A DNA stretch of 64,000 nucleotides, taken from contig JAKTNV010000003.1 of NCBI GenBank assembly GCA_022747635.1, positions 14,688,911-14,752,910 on the forward strand. Direction: 5' to 3'. The position numbers and the translations under genes were made by a program. The notes under the pieces were generated by a model. The model made no database searches, was not told the DNA's origin, and was given only the letters and a program-made list of their open reading frames with translations. Positions 1 to 11,690 of the stretch are shown here, in pieces; positions within the stretch are counted from its first letter, which is position 1; each line of letters starts with the position of its first letter. Source of the stretch: Hetaerina americana. Lineage: Eukaryota > Arthropoda > Insecta > Odonata > Calopterygidae.

Positions 1-119
1 GATGCGACAGTACCCAACGCATTCCCTAGTCATCGTTAATTCAACCAATCGATCGCCCGATGGCGAACTGAAAACAAAAGGCTGCTGATTGTAGGCGAAG
101 CACACTACACTATTCATAT

Positions 120-195
120 ATGTATATATATATATATATATATATAGCATATATGTGTATATATTTACATTTATATATTTACATTTATATATATA

Positions 196-291
<96 letters not shown>
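120..291. repeat. (TA)n microsatellite
   Basis: Almost pure TA dinucleotide repeat, broken near 146-190 by a short degenerate stretch containing tatatttaca-type units. The Tyr/Ile-alternating reading frames over it are artefacts of the repeat. It directly abuts the left arm of the hairpin element at 289. Assemblies usually misjudge the length of such arrays. Confidence 0.97.
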
Positions 292-294
<3 letters not shown>

Positions 295-524
295 GACGGC
301 ACAATAGAACCAAATAAAATAGTAACACTTAAAAGGACACTCACATGGTAAATTGTTTAAGCTTACTTTAAGCTTGTAAACGTAAAAGCTTGTACATGAT
401 AAATTGTTCAAGAGTCTTACTTGAAGAAGGCCTCAGATCAGGCCGAAAGCTTAAACAATTTACTATGTGAGTGTCCTTTTAAGTTTTACTATTTTATTTG
501 TGTTTTATTTTGCCGTCCAAATAT
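289..524. repeat. Foldback (hairpin) element, about 76-bp arms
   Basis: The left arm at 289-364 and the right arm at about 447-524 are near-perfect reverse complements, both starting with tatttggacggc and ending at aagctt. They are separated by an 82-bp loop. The right half contains ttgaagaaggcctcagatca followed by ggccgaaagc. This resembles the core of three other hairpin elements near 46.1, 48.6 and 56.3 kb (gatga, then cgaaac, then an A/T-rich arm). No coding capacity is seen. It is probably a non-autonomous foldback element or MITE. Confidence 0.8.
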
Positions 525-556
525 TATACTGCTCGTGTGAGTGTGTCCGTATAATC

Positions 557-560
<4 letters not shown>

Positions 561-613
<53 letters not shown>
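561..613. repeat. (TA)n microsatellite
   Basis: A second pure TA array of about 53 bp, some 36 bp beyond the right arm of the 289-524 hairpin element. The hairpin therefore sits between two TA arrays. Confidence 0.96.
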
Positions 614-616
<3 letters not shown>

Positions 617-667
617 TACATGTGTATAATTATCTCTTCACACAAATTTAGCCACCATCGGATTTAA

Positions 668-955
668 ATTATATTTTCCGCCCCTCCGACGAACCATCAG
701 CATCCGCCGTTCCCCATTTGGTCTCCCCTCCCGCGCTTGCGGGCTGCGGCGGTGACCCGGGCGACCTGCATCGCTTACAATGCGTCTCGTTTGTCGCAGA
801 TTGCGAATTGGGGGGCGGAGTGGGGACCGATGATTTAGCATCGCGGTGGTCGCACGCGGACCAACTGGAATATCTGCGGCGAGCAAACGCACGTAGGAGC
901 GCCGACGGCACCGGCGCCATTAACTTGATATCGCCGACGTCCCTCTCGCCCAAAA
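668..955. other. CpG-rich island, no gene recognised
   Basis: This stretch rises abruptly in G+C and has many CpG dinucleotides, in contrast to the AT-rich DNA on both sides. Both strands carry 80-94-codon ORFs, including one on + at 718-960 and two overlapping on -. The products are Arg/Pro/Gly-rich, open on both strands and resemble no family I know. A promoter or first exon is possible, but the sequence does not settle it. Confidence 0.4.
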
Positions 956-1894
956 AGTAATCCCCTCACTTCACAAAAGCCAAAGACCGGATGAAGTGGG
1001 GAAATGATGAATTACGATGGGAAAATGTGGCTATTCGTTAATGACCTGAGGTCATGACTTTTGGGGCTGCCCAGGAAAGAAGAAAATCACAAAAACCGCA
1101 CACCCAGCGGACGAAGCTCAAGTTTCTTTTTCCCTCGAATCAATGTCAATTCGCCCCAGGACTAGATGTGGAACTTGGACGCACTCACCCACAGCACTGT
1201 TTCTGGTTCATGCAAAGGCATAATTTAAAAAAATATGCATTTTTTCCTTCACGAAGGGTATTAAAATTCAATTAGCGATGCACTCAAGAAAGATAATACG
1301 GCTGAACATCAGCCTGCGTACGAAATCGTTTTTCTCAAAATATTTTCATTTTTCCCGAAATTTGCCTCCTGGATATCTACATTATTATTTATTCCTTACC
1401 TGCCTTCCACATATTTCGAGGGCGTAGGAATAAATATTCGAGAGTGCTATGCAGCTTTTAAAATGACGTTCTCCCGTTATTAAAACAAGTTACCGTATTA
1501 AAAGAACAAATTAGTATTATAGAATAATTACATCAATACGCAGATAAAAATGAAATTTTATAAACAACATTTTTAAAAGATATTTGTAAATTGGAAAAAA
1601 ATTACGCTTTCGTTCCGCGGCATTCATAATTGCGTTTTAGTAATCCTCGAGGTTGGTGGCCATGATGTGTAAAAAAATTGACATAGTGGGTAGCTCCATC
1701 TTACTTAAGGTCTAAAAGAATATTATTGCATCACTGTATTTTATTTTTTTAGTAAAATTGATTTCCGATATCCTTCATCGCCTAGATATGATCGGTAGAA
1801 CATGTGTCAAGGAATTCAGTTATAACAAGACAAATTTTCTACGAGCAGAATAGTTGTTCTTCATAAAAGCCCTCTTTTCAATATGGGGATTGAT
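956..1894. other. AT-rich DNA, nothing recognised
   Basis: No coding, RNA or repeat signature is seen apart from the receptor-like palindrome at 1041-1055, which is listed separately. The 73-codon + ORF at 1054-1275 has no recognisable motif. Confidence 0.5.
1041..1055. promoter_or_regulatory. Everted repeat of the AGGTCA half-site
   Basis: The sequence atgacctgaggtcat is a perfect inverted repeat around one central base. It contains TGACCT, one base, then AGGTCA. AGGTCA is the core half-site of nuclear hormone receptors. No adjacent gene is recognised, so function is unproven and a chance occurrence is possible. Confidence 0.25.
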
Positions 1895-2690
1895 AAAGAA
1901 AAAATGCCTTTCCTTCTCCCCTTTGCTGCTAACCCTCTTATTACTATCCCCGTTTCTTTTCTACTCCTTAGCCTTTCTCCTTTCCTCCCTTCGCGTCTCT
2001 CCAAAGAATGAGGTTCCACGAATCTCCCCCGTCACAACACGTACGTCTAAATCCTCCTCTTATCCCCCCTTTCGCCCCTTCTCTCCCGCCCCTTCCTCAC
2101 AACCCCTTTGTCATCATCTCCTTCACCTCCTCTCCTTCTGCCATACTCTGCTTTTTTCCCTTCTCCTTCCCTTTAATCTTCTCTTGCATCCCACCCCGCG
2201 TGCTTGCCACTTTTCCCTCCGTCCCTCCCTTATTCCACGTCCCCTTCTTAACCTCCTCCCTCTCTCCCCCTGCCTTTTTTTCTCTCCCTCTCCCTTCGAG
2301 CACGCCCGTAGAAAACTGCCGAAAATTCCCTCCTCCGTCTCCTCCTCGCCTCCCCGCCATTACTCGATTACGTCCTCGCCCCCCACCCGCCCGCCCCTCC
2401 CCCGTGAAGGGCACTCCATCCCCACGTCTCCCTCCTTCATTCCTTAAACTTCGCACACGTCTCCGCCACCACGTCCATCACCTTCAAAAGAGATGGGAGT
2501 CGCTCTCTTCCCTCCTCCGCCTCTATTCCAACCCTCCACCTTTCCTCACCCATCTTCTCCTCTCAACTTCCTTCGGTGCTTCTCTCCTTCTCTCCCTTCC
2601 ATCCCCTTTCTCACGCCCGAAACGCCCCCGTTTCCATTTCTCCCTTCTCATTCTGAACCCCTTCCTAGGCGTGGATAAAGAGAGAGAGAT
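1895..2690. repeat. Polypyrimidine (C/T-rich) tract, about 800 bp
   Basis: The + strand is overwhelmingly C and T for about 800 bp, in runs such as ctcctct, ccctcc and tctcc, with few purines. ORFs of 119-228 codons exist in several overlapping frames on both strands and consist mainly of Pro, Ser, Leu and Phe on + (Arg/Gly/Glu on -). That is expected from composition alone, so I do not call a CDS. The tract ends in a short purine run (aaagagagagagatatagag) at about 2678-2697. Confidence 0.85.
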
Positions 2691-4140
2691 ATAGAGTTTA
2701 GACCCGTAACAATGCGTAGAAGAAGAGTCACGGTAGACGATGATTGTTTGGCACTCAAAACTCGACAGTGATCTCGCCAGGTTGCAAAGCTTTTTGTCGG
2801 TAAATTGCCTACGAATTGAAAGGATTTCTTCAGTTTAGTTTATTAGAAATCAGTTGAAAATGATACCTCGGGAGAATAACGCTAATGGAACACATTTTGA
2901 GTAGACAAACTTCTCATTAGGCTTATTGTAACGATCAAAGATCTTAAAAGTCATTTTTACCATTAAAATTTCTCCGCTTACGCAGTCGTCCCCATCTATT
3001 CAGTTGTGAATCCGGATTCAGAGCTGACACCAAGAATGAATTTGAAGCGCTACTGGTTTGTTTAAGTTCTCCACGATAGCTCCAGCAAACCCATTAACTG
3101 GCACACAAGAATAAACTCTTGCCGACAGTCGAACCCAGGACCATGACTCGGGGACAAAAAAGAGTCCCAGTCATGTAAGCAAAAGCAGTGGTGGGGAAAA
3201 AAGTCGATGAGAACTTGAAAATCGTGAATGTCAATTTTTCGACACGGAGATCGAGCAAAAACCGAAGGTAGGCGTAATTTCTCAGAAACCAGAGTGACTA
3301 CAATAGTACTTATCGATATTCGCGTTTGGATTGATTAAGAGGCCATTAGGCCAAATTTCGCATCAGTAAGTGGTCACCCGTACCTTGAATCAATCCAAGG
3401 TTACAAGAGAAATTGGACAGCGATTGAAACCATTCCACTCGCTAACTATCCAAGGAAGGACTTCCAATTAACGGTCTTACAAGTTGAATTAATATTTTCT
3501 AAAAAAAGGATTGGTAAGCAGCAACCTTTTGGCAAAAATGTAAAACGATAATTTTAGCACATAAATAGGATTGAATTCCAAATCCACATGAAATTCGCAA
3601 CATGCTTATATATTTATAACATGCTGCGTTAGATATCATATCATACTTGTATGTAACTTTTAAGTAGCGTCAAGAGTATTTCGTGGCATTATCCGAAAGT
3701 GTGACCCACGATTTAAGAGTGGTTATATGGAATTTTAATATTTAACTTTTAAATTTAGATTCCTTAAGAGTTACAGCTTTCCCTCTAATATCCAATTGCC
3801 AACATAAAGTCTTACTATAATCAATGAAATAGCGCCCCCCTAGATTTAGAATGTGGAATAGGTAAGCATCTGGAACCTGGACCGTTTCCATTCCATGCCC
3901 ATATTTATTGGACGTGAACCAATCGGATAAAACGATTCACGTCGTTAGATGACTTCGGGTGTCACGTCGAAACACCTAAAAACTAGACACTCCCGCAATT
4001 TCATTCCGTAGTTCTTCCCGGAAAACAATTTCAGGAAAAATCACTTAATACCCGCAAACATATCCTTCCCCCACGGAAACCACTATAGCAGAACTCCTCC
4101 AATAAGACCGCCACCATTCCTGTTCTCTTACTTCCGGCCC
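2691..4140. other. AT-rich DNA, nothing else recognised
   Basis: Apart from the weak tRNA-like stretch at 3117-3190, no coding or repeat signature could be supported here. Confidence 0.5.
3117..3190 (-). repeat. Possible tRNA-derived SINE fragment
   Basis: On the minus strand the sequence reads ctgggttcgactgtcgg, close to a Pol III B box (GGTTCGANNCC). Upstream lies a tRNA-like stretch, gtccccgagtcatggtc. I found no second copy in the window, and no complete A box or tail, so this is a weak call. Confidence 0.3.
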
Positions 4141-4710
4141 AAGGAAACCCTTTATTTAACCCATCTTTCTCTCTCCATCACCCTCCTACCCCTCTCACCC
4201 CCACCCAACATATTACCAGTTTTTACCACCAACACTTATTCCGGCCCTTCGCTTTCCAACCCCGTAACACAGCAAACCCAATATAAGGCGGAGAACTGAG
4301 CAATCCTGACCATCCCGTTTGTCTCTCCCTCCGCATTCTGGAACCCATTGGTCCGCGAAGAGAGGAAATAGTCTTGGCTCGGACGAAAAATGGAGGGGGG
4401 TGGGATGGGGAGGGCAGGGGGATGGACAGGGCAGGACGGAGAGCGGAGTGGGAGGGGGGGGAGAGAGAGGGGTTGGGGTGGAGGGGGAGGACAATCGCAT
4501 TCGCCCTCTTCATATACTCCGTACACACTCCTTTCCGTGGCATTCCTTTCCTCTCCCTTCCCATCCATTCCAACCCTCCCTCCGAAATCCCCCTTCATAC
4601 ACTCCAGCCTCCCAGAAGTCAGCCAAACCAAACTCACTATTCTCCAGCCCTGTATTGTCTTCTATTTCTCTGTCTCTCTCTCTTTCCACGCTACTACACA
4701 TTTAATGCCT
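4141..4710. repeat. Strand-switching pyrimidine/purine tract
   Basis: C/T-rich DNA at about 4141-4370 switches to G/A-rich DNA at about 4383-4495, with multiple G runs of 4-8 bases, and back to C/T-rich DNA at about 4505-4700. The G-rich centre has ample runs for G-quadruplex formation and could also pair with the flanking C-rich blocks. The ORFs of 95-145 codons here are low-complexity and overlap on both strands. Confidence 0.8.
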
Positions 4711-6820
4711 ACCAGGCGTGTGCCACAGCGTTGCCCGGATGCGAACAGAAGGATTGTCCGCAGAGTGGAATTATTTCAATAAAACTACGATTCAAAATTA
4801 TTATACATTAATGTATAATAATTTTGTTACATCGTTCCTCTTTGTTTCAATCACTCACAGATTGAGGTTATGTATACACAATTAACGTACGTATTTAAGG
4901 TTCAGAAACGTCAGCCCGGCCCCAGAGGCGTGGTTTCCCTAATACATGGGTTTCCCTAAGAGATGGTTAAACCAAGAGGTCGTGGTTTCCCTGATAGATG
5001 GGTTTTTCTCCACCTAAGGCTTGGGTACTTGCAACTGTCTTTGCAGCTCTTTTTGAGTTTAAAAGTCGGATGAAGAGATCAAAAAATGAATGTTTCCGGA
5101 TTAATAATCAATTAATAAATCCTCATCGCCGTGGACTACTTCAATTCTCCTGTTACGCAGGTCTAGTCGAGAGGAGTAATTTTCTTCAATCGCACATTCA
5201 TTTTCTCTTCATGGCATCCCAAACGCCTATTCTCCCTCTCTCTTTCGATTACTCCGTTCCTCAATAACCAGCTGCTCGAAGTTTACCCTGACAAGCGTTG
5301 CTCCGTGGATACGGAACTTAGGTAGCAAAATTTAGCAATAAGCTTGGTGAAAATCCACGCGTTGTTTAATAAAACAAATTATGCGACGCATCTTCTCCCA
5401 CGCTTATGAATAATTATAATTTACTTTATTTTTACATGAATATGCACTTTATATGCGAGATAAACTTCTTTGTTTTACGTTAACGAAACATCAGCTAGCC
5501 TTCAATACAATTAATATCCTGTAATTTTACCGTGGCAACTAGTTGAAAAAATTATTTGAAAACTTCCGTACGCGGGATTAGTATTAGTAGTCGAGTATCA
5601 TATAATTCAGACTATACGCATAATGATTTATTTTATGATTTTTTTATTAATATTTGACCACATTTTCGCTGCCAAAGAATGTTAGAATGTTGGTGTGGTA
5701 TACTATTCTAATCTTAGTTAGCCCACGCCTTTAACTAAGAAAACAGCGATTACAATATGTGAATATTTCTTAAAAATGAAGGAAGAAAGTAGTTTCTCTT
5801 TTCCCTCTAGTACACGCATGGACTACATCATTCAGTAAATTTATGGTGTCAACTTAAAGGCAATTATTCGTTGCCGCCGTACACTTTAAAGACCAAAAAG
5901 GTAATGTCCCAGGTATCTAGTCAGTCGCCTACGAAGCTCTGGTCGAATGGCCTAGAACCTTACAATTATTTTTTTTCAGGGTGCTGCTAAATATGAATAG
6001 TACGAATGTAAATGATAAACACCCTTACGCAAATAATTACCCTAATTTTACGGAAAAACCCTGATGATGTATAAATACGATGGTAATATCTTCAATGATT
6101 GATAAATTAAAATGAAAAAATCGATCACATTGATTTAAAAATACCTTTTGTTACATCTTCAGTTCCGCAAATATAGAATGTATGGTCAAAACCTATCAAC
6201 CACATCTCGCGTGGATCTCGGACTGACTCAGATTCTTCTCAAAGTGAGGAGAGAAAAATAAATCAACGAGAGACACGTTCTTCTCGCGGCGGAAAGTGGT
6301 TCCAGGATCACCGAAAGTTCCTTCATCACATTCCCCACACCCCCAATTTTTTTCTCCCCAAAAGAGGGTTCATAAGTTAAGCTCCCTTGGAATCCGGGTC
6401 CCCTTGGGCCTCCTTCCCAGAGATCAACTTTATTGCACACCCTCCCCACAATCGTGGTTGCCGGTGCCTTGGGAAGGCCGTTAAAGGAAGAACTCCCTTC
6501 CCCCGCCCACTGATCGCTGAATGGATGTTCCGAGGAGAGGAGTGCCGCGAACTGCGCGAAGCACTTTTCACCGATAGCAAAATTCCCTTCTGAGAAAATA
6601 CAAGGTAAAGACTGGAATCAACGACTTCCCAGTCGAAGCCAACAAATTTCTCCAGTTTAAACTCGAGGAAACAATGGTTAACATTCTCCATTCGCTTCGG
6701 CCATCAAAAAGCATGAAATAATAACATTACTCGAATAACGTGCAAAAGATAAAATGAAAATCATAACCCCTGTTTAAGAGACGAAAGGTTTAGCATTACA
6801 TTTCCTAAGTATTTCGATAA
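4711..6820. other. AT-rich DNA with no recognised gene
   Basis: Apart from the short repeat at 4929-5004, nothing could be identified. The 60-104-codon ORFs at 4998-5267 and 6228-6691 occur on both strands of the same sequence and have no recognisable motif. Confidence 0.5.
4929..5004. repeat. Short direct repeats (about 24 bp)
   Basis: The unit cgtggtttccctaatacatg at 4929 recurs as cgtggtttccctgatagatg at 4981, with two differences in 24 bp. A third, partial copy, ggtttccctaagagatggtt, starts at about 4949. They resemble remnants of a local tandem duplication. Confidence 0.6.
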
Positions 6821-6823
6821 TTA

Positions 6824-7757
6824 CGAGGGTAGACTGAAAAGTAATGTACATATGCTTGTAGACCACAAAAAATATGATCTTCAGCAGCACTCCTGGTGGC
6901 ATGCGGAAGTAACATTCCCCTTCAACACGCATGCGCAGGTTTGAGATCTTTTCATTCACTCAGTGTATTTTGAGAAGCGGAAGTATCGAGACATGCTCTA
7001 GTTCGATGCAAACACAAGTTAAACAGCGTGCTGTTGTCGAATTTTTTAACTGCTGAAAAACTGACCCCTACTGAGATTCATCGTCGTTTAAAGGCTGTTT
7101 ATGGTGACGATGCTATTTATAGGCCTACTGCAAATCGATGGGTAGTGAAATTTCGTGGTTGCAAGCGAGAAAAAGTTCATAAGACAACCATCCTCGAAAA
7201 AACTTCTTTTGACTTTGTTTTGCGATGCTAATCGAGTTTATGTGACTGATTTTCTGGAACGAGGGTAAATTTTTCTCAGTGGATACAGACTCTAAAACAC
7301 TTCCAACGCTGAGTTTGTCATTTTAAAGTCAGCCTGGCGCCAATAATCTTGCAATATGGCAACGCTCGTCTCCACACCTTGCGCGCAACTGGAGAGGCTC
7401 TGTGAAACCTGAAACTCGAACCGATTCCACGCCCTCCTTATTCTCCCCATCTTGCGCCTTGCGATTTTTATATTTATCCTCAACTCAAGAGACACCTCAA
7501 AGGTAATCATAACACCTCGGACGATGGGGTGAAGGCTGCTGTCAGGTCCTGGATTCCAGAAATGTCGGAAGAGTTTTTCGGTGACGGACTGGGGAAATTT
7601 TACACGTTGGGAGAAATGTGTTAGCCTTAACGATTACTATTTTGAAAAATAAATATATGATTTTGAAACTTAAGAATTGTACTTTTTGCCCGATCTTGCT
7701 ATTTGTTCTTTTTTGTGGTCTACAAGCATGTGTGCATTAGATTTCAGCCTACCCTCG
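6824..7757 (+). mobile_element. Internally deleted mariner element (934 bp)
   Basis: Both inverted termini are present. The left end starts cgagggtagactgaaaag and the right end, reversed, starts cgagggtaggctgaaatc. They match over about 46 bp with a handful of differences and end in a shared gtagaccac block. The element is bounded by TA on each side (6822-6823 and 7758-7759), the mariner/Tc1 target. It is shorter than a typical mariner of about 1.3 kb because the middle of the transposase is missing. Terminal divergence and several frame breaks mark it as an old, dead copy that could move only with transposase supplied in trans. Confidence 0.92.
7006..7605 (+). pseudogene. Mariner transposase remnant
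   Basis: The N-terminal helix-turn-helix region is recognisable: MQTQVKQRAVVEFF, a frameshift, then LTAEKLTPTEIHRRLKAVYG and ANRWVVKFRGC to about 7170. The protein then jumps to VTDFLERG (about 7240), which in intact mariners lies well inside the catalytic domain, so the segment with the first catalytic Asp is deleted. Further on, LQYGNARLHT stands where HDNARPH is expected, so the second Asp reads Gly. PPYSPHLAPCDF keeps the third Asp. The C-terminal helices are represented by LKRHLKGNHNTSDDGVKAAV and EEFFGDGLGKF. Several stops and frame changes separate these blocks. Mariner transposase cuts and pastes the element at TA sites; this copy cannot be active. Confidence 0.88.
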
Positions 7758-7759
7758 TA

Positions 7760-9442
7760 ATTATACCTACACAATATGTAATTACTTGGTGAATTTCTAT
7801 ATATTTCCATCGATCAGATAGGAAGCCGACTAAGCAATTAAAAATTAGTTCCTCAAATAGACTAGGGGATTCGTTTTTCTCCCACCATTGCATTTCTATG
7901 ACAGTTCAACTTATGAGAATTTTATTCATATTTTGTTAATGTTGATTTTTATTACGCACTAAATTATTATTTATTGTTTTAGTCTCATTATTTTATTACG
8001 AAAACCTACCAGGACTCAAATGGTACTTGAGGTGTCTTCCTCAAAAATTGAAAGTTAAATGTCTGCATACTTTGGCCTTAAATATAAGATACTCTGTGGA
8101 CAAGCGTGAAATTATCAGATTGTTGAAAGAGTCAGCTTTTGGGATCGTTGAGCCTTTTATGAAATTCATCTCATAATAGTTACACGCATTCATTGTGATA
8201 AAAAAATACCTGCTTGCATTCATTCTCGTCCACATTAACTGACGAACTATTTTTCCCTTAACATTTTTTAAATCCAGATACATTAGCCACTGACAGAAAA
8301 CCACCAATTGCATGCGTTTTTCACTAGTTTTTCGTTGATTGCCCGGCTGACGAAACATTGCCAAGGGCACCGCCCGCACGCAAAGGTAACTTGTATGCAC
8401 GCACCTACACGGAGATTGACCCAGTGGAACATGGGCCCTCTCGCTATCGGCGCCACGGATTTTCTCATGTCGTCGCCACCTCTGATGTCCGTTCAGGTAT
8501 AGCAGGTGGCTTCCCCTCTGCCGGGATCCCCAAAGGAGGGGGGTAAGGGGTGGATGCTGTCAAAATGCCGGCGCGCCCAACAGCCTTTCTTCGTAGTGGA
8601 GTTTAACATAAAACATACCTCATCACAAGAACGCGATCAAGGGGGGGTTCTACTTAGATAGCTTTGCGAATAAGATTTACGTTTATACTGATAACGTCCA
8701 CCGGGTTATATCAACGTGTAATATCACTGGGTTTTAGAAAAATAAAATCCTTAGCATTCATTTCAATAGCTAATAAACTATTTTACATTTAGAAAAGGAG
8801 GGAAGAAAAACTTTTTGCCCATCAAGCGCTCCAAGTTAAATACGTTGAGCGCATATTGATCGCTTACAGTTTTTGCTTTGCTTGATTGCTTTTACGGTTC
8901 TTTGTATCAATTTAGAACCCATTACAACGTTTCCGAAATTATTTATTTTCACTCACTCACCAAACTCTTTCTTAAATTTCTCCACACGACCATTTCTGTA
9001 CGTATCCCCTCATGGCAATGCTATGCCTGATCAATGGCCATCATTCTCTCAACGAGGCAATTCCCTACCAACGGAATGAAGCTCCCTCTCGTGAATCTAC
9101 TAAACCATTTAGCCAGTCTGACTCATGAATAGGCATTCGCGTGACTTGTTGCGAGACTTTTCGAATCTTGCGAAGTCAGGCAGACGAGGTGAATCCTGAA
9201 AGAATGCCACTCAATATTTTTCGATTTTTTTTTTAAATTTCCATTTTAATGAGTGTGTTTTGAGATAACGCACCATTTAAAAAATATTTTGATACATGTT
9301 AAACGTAACGATCCAGGTTCAATGATCAAATTTTTTCGAATAGAATTTTCAACATTTTGCTGGCACAAACAAAGGTAAATTATCAACTATTTCACACTTG
9401 AGAGAGCTCCCTTTATTAACTGTCCGCTAGTAGCCTTCCTAG
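7760..9442. other. AT-rich DNA, nothing recognised
   Basis: This is mostly AT-rich DNA with a moderately GC-richer patch at about 8340-8560, where 60-119-codon ORFs lie on both strands. None shows a known motif, and no repeat family described elsewhere in the window was found in it. Confidence 0.5.
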
Positions 9443-9488
9443 TAGTAGTGTTTAGGGGAGGCGACCGACAGCTGAGATCATTTGCGCA
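9443..9488 (-). repeat. 3' fragment of SINE family A
   Basis: About 46 bp matching the last part of the SINE at 14093-14395 in reverse orientation. It contains ggcgaccgacagctgagatc and catttgcgc, and ends at the tagtagtagt tail. Only the 3' terminus is present, as expected of a 5'-truncated retroposed copy. Confidence 0.75.
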
Positions 9489-9639
9489 AGTACCCATCCT
9501 TTCAATGAATTACGAGAGAGAAAAATTTTGTGGAGAAGTATTTTTTTGTTACTATTTAGAATTGATCCCGGCTCTACTAATCCGTCAGATTTAAAAAGCT
9601 GCACAACTGCAGGGTCTACTTACTGAGGCGGCTTCTGGG

Positions 9640-9965
9640 ATGTACGTACCTCTAAGGCCCTGAGGCGGAGGATGGGTCGGGAGGGCGGTGACGCGATATC
9701 TCGCCCCAGTCGCGGCTGAAGCAAGGGGAGCGCTCCAATTTCAAAAAATAAACAAAGGCGATGCGTCCGAGTGAGCAAACAAGCGAGCATCGCGACCCGC
9801 ACCTCGCCGTCGTGCGGGCCATGTCGACTCCGCCCCCTCCGCCGCCGACACCGAGCGCGTCGGCGTGTCGCGCGGGAACACGGCGGGGCGACGCGGGCCG
9901 AGATAAAAGTACCGACACGCACCAAGTGAGAGGCGAGAGAGAGAGGGAGGGGGCAGTGGTTTGTA
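9640..9965. promoter_or_regulatory. CpG island, candidate promoter or first exon
   Basis: This is one of the densest CpG stretches in the window (ccgccgccgacaccgagcgc, gcgtcggcgtgtcgcgcggg and similar). On the minus strand a 101-codon ORF starts at 9925, and a splice-donor-like cctca/gtaagtag lies at about 9625, where the GC-rich sequence stops. On the plus strand there is a 130-codon ORF with a Pro-rich start. Neither protein is recognised and both are Arg/Pro-rich as composition predicts. A minus-strand first exon is a reasonable hypothesis, but direction and transcription are unproven. Confidence 0.35.
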
Positions 9966-11690
9966 CAGAGAGAAAAAAAAACAGGTACGGGATATGGAGG
10001 GGGGAGACAGGCGCTCGACGAGATTCTTTTGTTTTATTTTGTTTCCTTCGCTTTATTTTAATTTTTTATAATTTTTTGCTTAAATTTTATTTTACTTTCA
10101 TTAAAGCCCTGGTGCCATGGCAACAGGCTCGGATGCATACCGCACGAACATAGGTAGGTTTGGATGTTCCTGCAGCCGAGGTAAATACGTAACGCAAAAG
10201 TGACTTTATCTTCCGTGGGAGGATCAATCTTCCGTTGTGTAAGGCAATATTATTGACACCAGAACGAGTATTTAGAAATCCTTCGCTCCCTAAATATGCC
10301 ACTTTATTATTCTCCGTTACATTCGAGCATAGTAAGAAATATCTTCCCTTAAGATACAATTCCCTAAAATGACGACAAGACCGTTCGAATCATTCTGCGA
10401 TGCCCTTAATTTTTAGTATTGGTTAGTAACAGTTACATAAACCTGTTTTTCTATCACGGTATCATCATAACCCTATCTCAAAATAGGTGATTAAAGAAAA
10501 GCCAAGTATCTCCTAATTTATAATCATTCCTCGATTGATTGAAACTTTTGCGTGTGGAATAACTGAAGATCATACGAATGGGTTAGATCAAAGAATAAAC
10601 TACACCTACTAAAAGGAGCTTCATATTTCGCTGGAAATGCACCACCTCTTGCCAGCCACGAAATTTAATCTAACTTCTTACCTAACGACTAAGCATCTGA
10701 AAATCTTTTGTAATGCATTTTGTCCGATAGTGTCAACGGTCGAGCAAAAATGCCCAAAGTAATAAATACGGAATATCCGAACGTAATTCCACACGGAATA
10801 TCTTCGATTGAGCCGCTGCACGGAAACACTTTCAAAGCACGCCTTACTCTTAAGATACCAGGTGGTAAAATGTTTTTCCGAGAGAATGAACCAGCGACGA
10901 ACGGTGTCGCTGTGACATCGTTTCACTCACCAAAGTACAAGTAGTGTTCCTCTGTGTTAGCGAAAGTTCTCAAGCAGCCTTCTCCTCCTTCGTTCCAGAA
11001 AATTCTCTTCGTTCCCTGAAACACGGTATTCAACTTCGATTCCTCACTCTCAGCCGTCCCGCATGTCTTAAGATTATCCAACCTCGCGGTAAGCTGCGGA
11101 GGGCCGCTTTCGCTGACTTCGCCGTAGACGCTCACGGCCCGCTCCCTCTTCAATGTTCACACCTCTCCTCCACAGACACGACACTCAACTCAACTCTCCT
11201 CCGCACAGGGATGTCCTCTCGACTGAGGGGCTCGCATTCGGGAGGGAAACATCGCCACACAACGCATTTGCGACCCGAGTGGACGCATCGTTTCTCAGAA
11301 TCGTCCGGAAGGCGCTTAGATCGTAATCATCTGTCCACAGCGGGGTGTTGAAACGGTAAAAGTAATCACATCAAAGGACAGGCTGAGTTTAGAAATAGCT
11401 GTCCTTTATTTTATTGGCATGCAAAATACGTCACACTTCTCCCTCTTCCTCTCACCCCCGTTCCTCTTTTCAATACCTTTCACCCGCGTTGGTGTGTCGG
11501 CGTTTAAAAGAGGGGATTTGTGACCCTTCCACCGAGTCAACGCAGGTGGGCAGGGAAGTGTTCGCTTCCGGAAAAGGCGCTCATTGTATAAAGCATCCAC
11601 GGTCTTCGGCGCGGTCCCGTGCAAATCTCCCTTTTCACTTTATGGCTCGTGTGTTTTTCGAAGGTAAAGGGTAGGGGCAGGGTGTCGGAG
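9966..11690. other. Mixed-composition DNA, no gene recognised
   Basis: This contains a 74-codon + ORF at 10720-10944 and a 135-codon + ORF at 10944-11351. Both are overlapped by minus ORFs and neither has a recognisable motif. CpG is moderately raised at 10940-11330. No transposon signature was found. Confidence 0.45.

Noticed and set aside
120..411. Tyr/Ile-alternating ORFs at 120-317 and 202-411
   Set aside because: They are direct translations of the TA microsatellite.
2008..2694. 228-codon + ORF in the 1895-2690 tract
   Set aside because: Product is almost entirely Pro/Ser/Leu/Phe/Arg, and two other + frames and one minus frame are also open; it is a composition effect of C/T-rich DNA.
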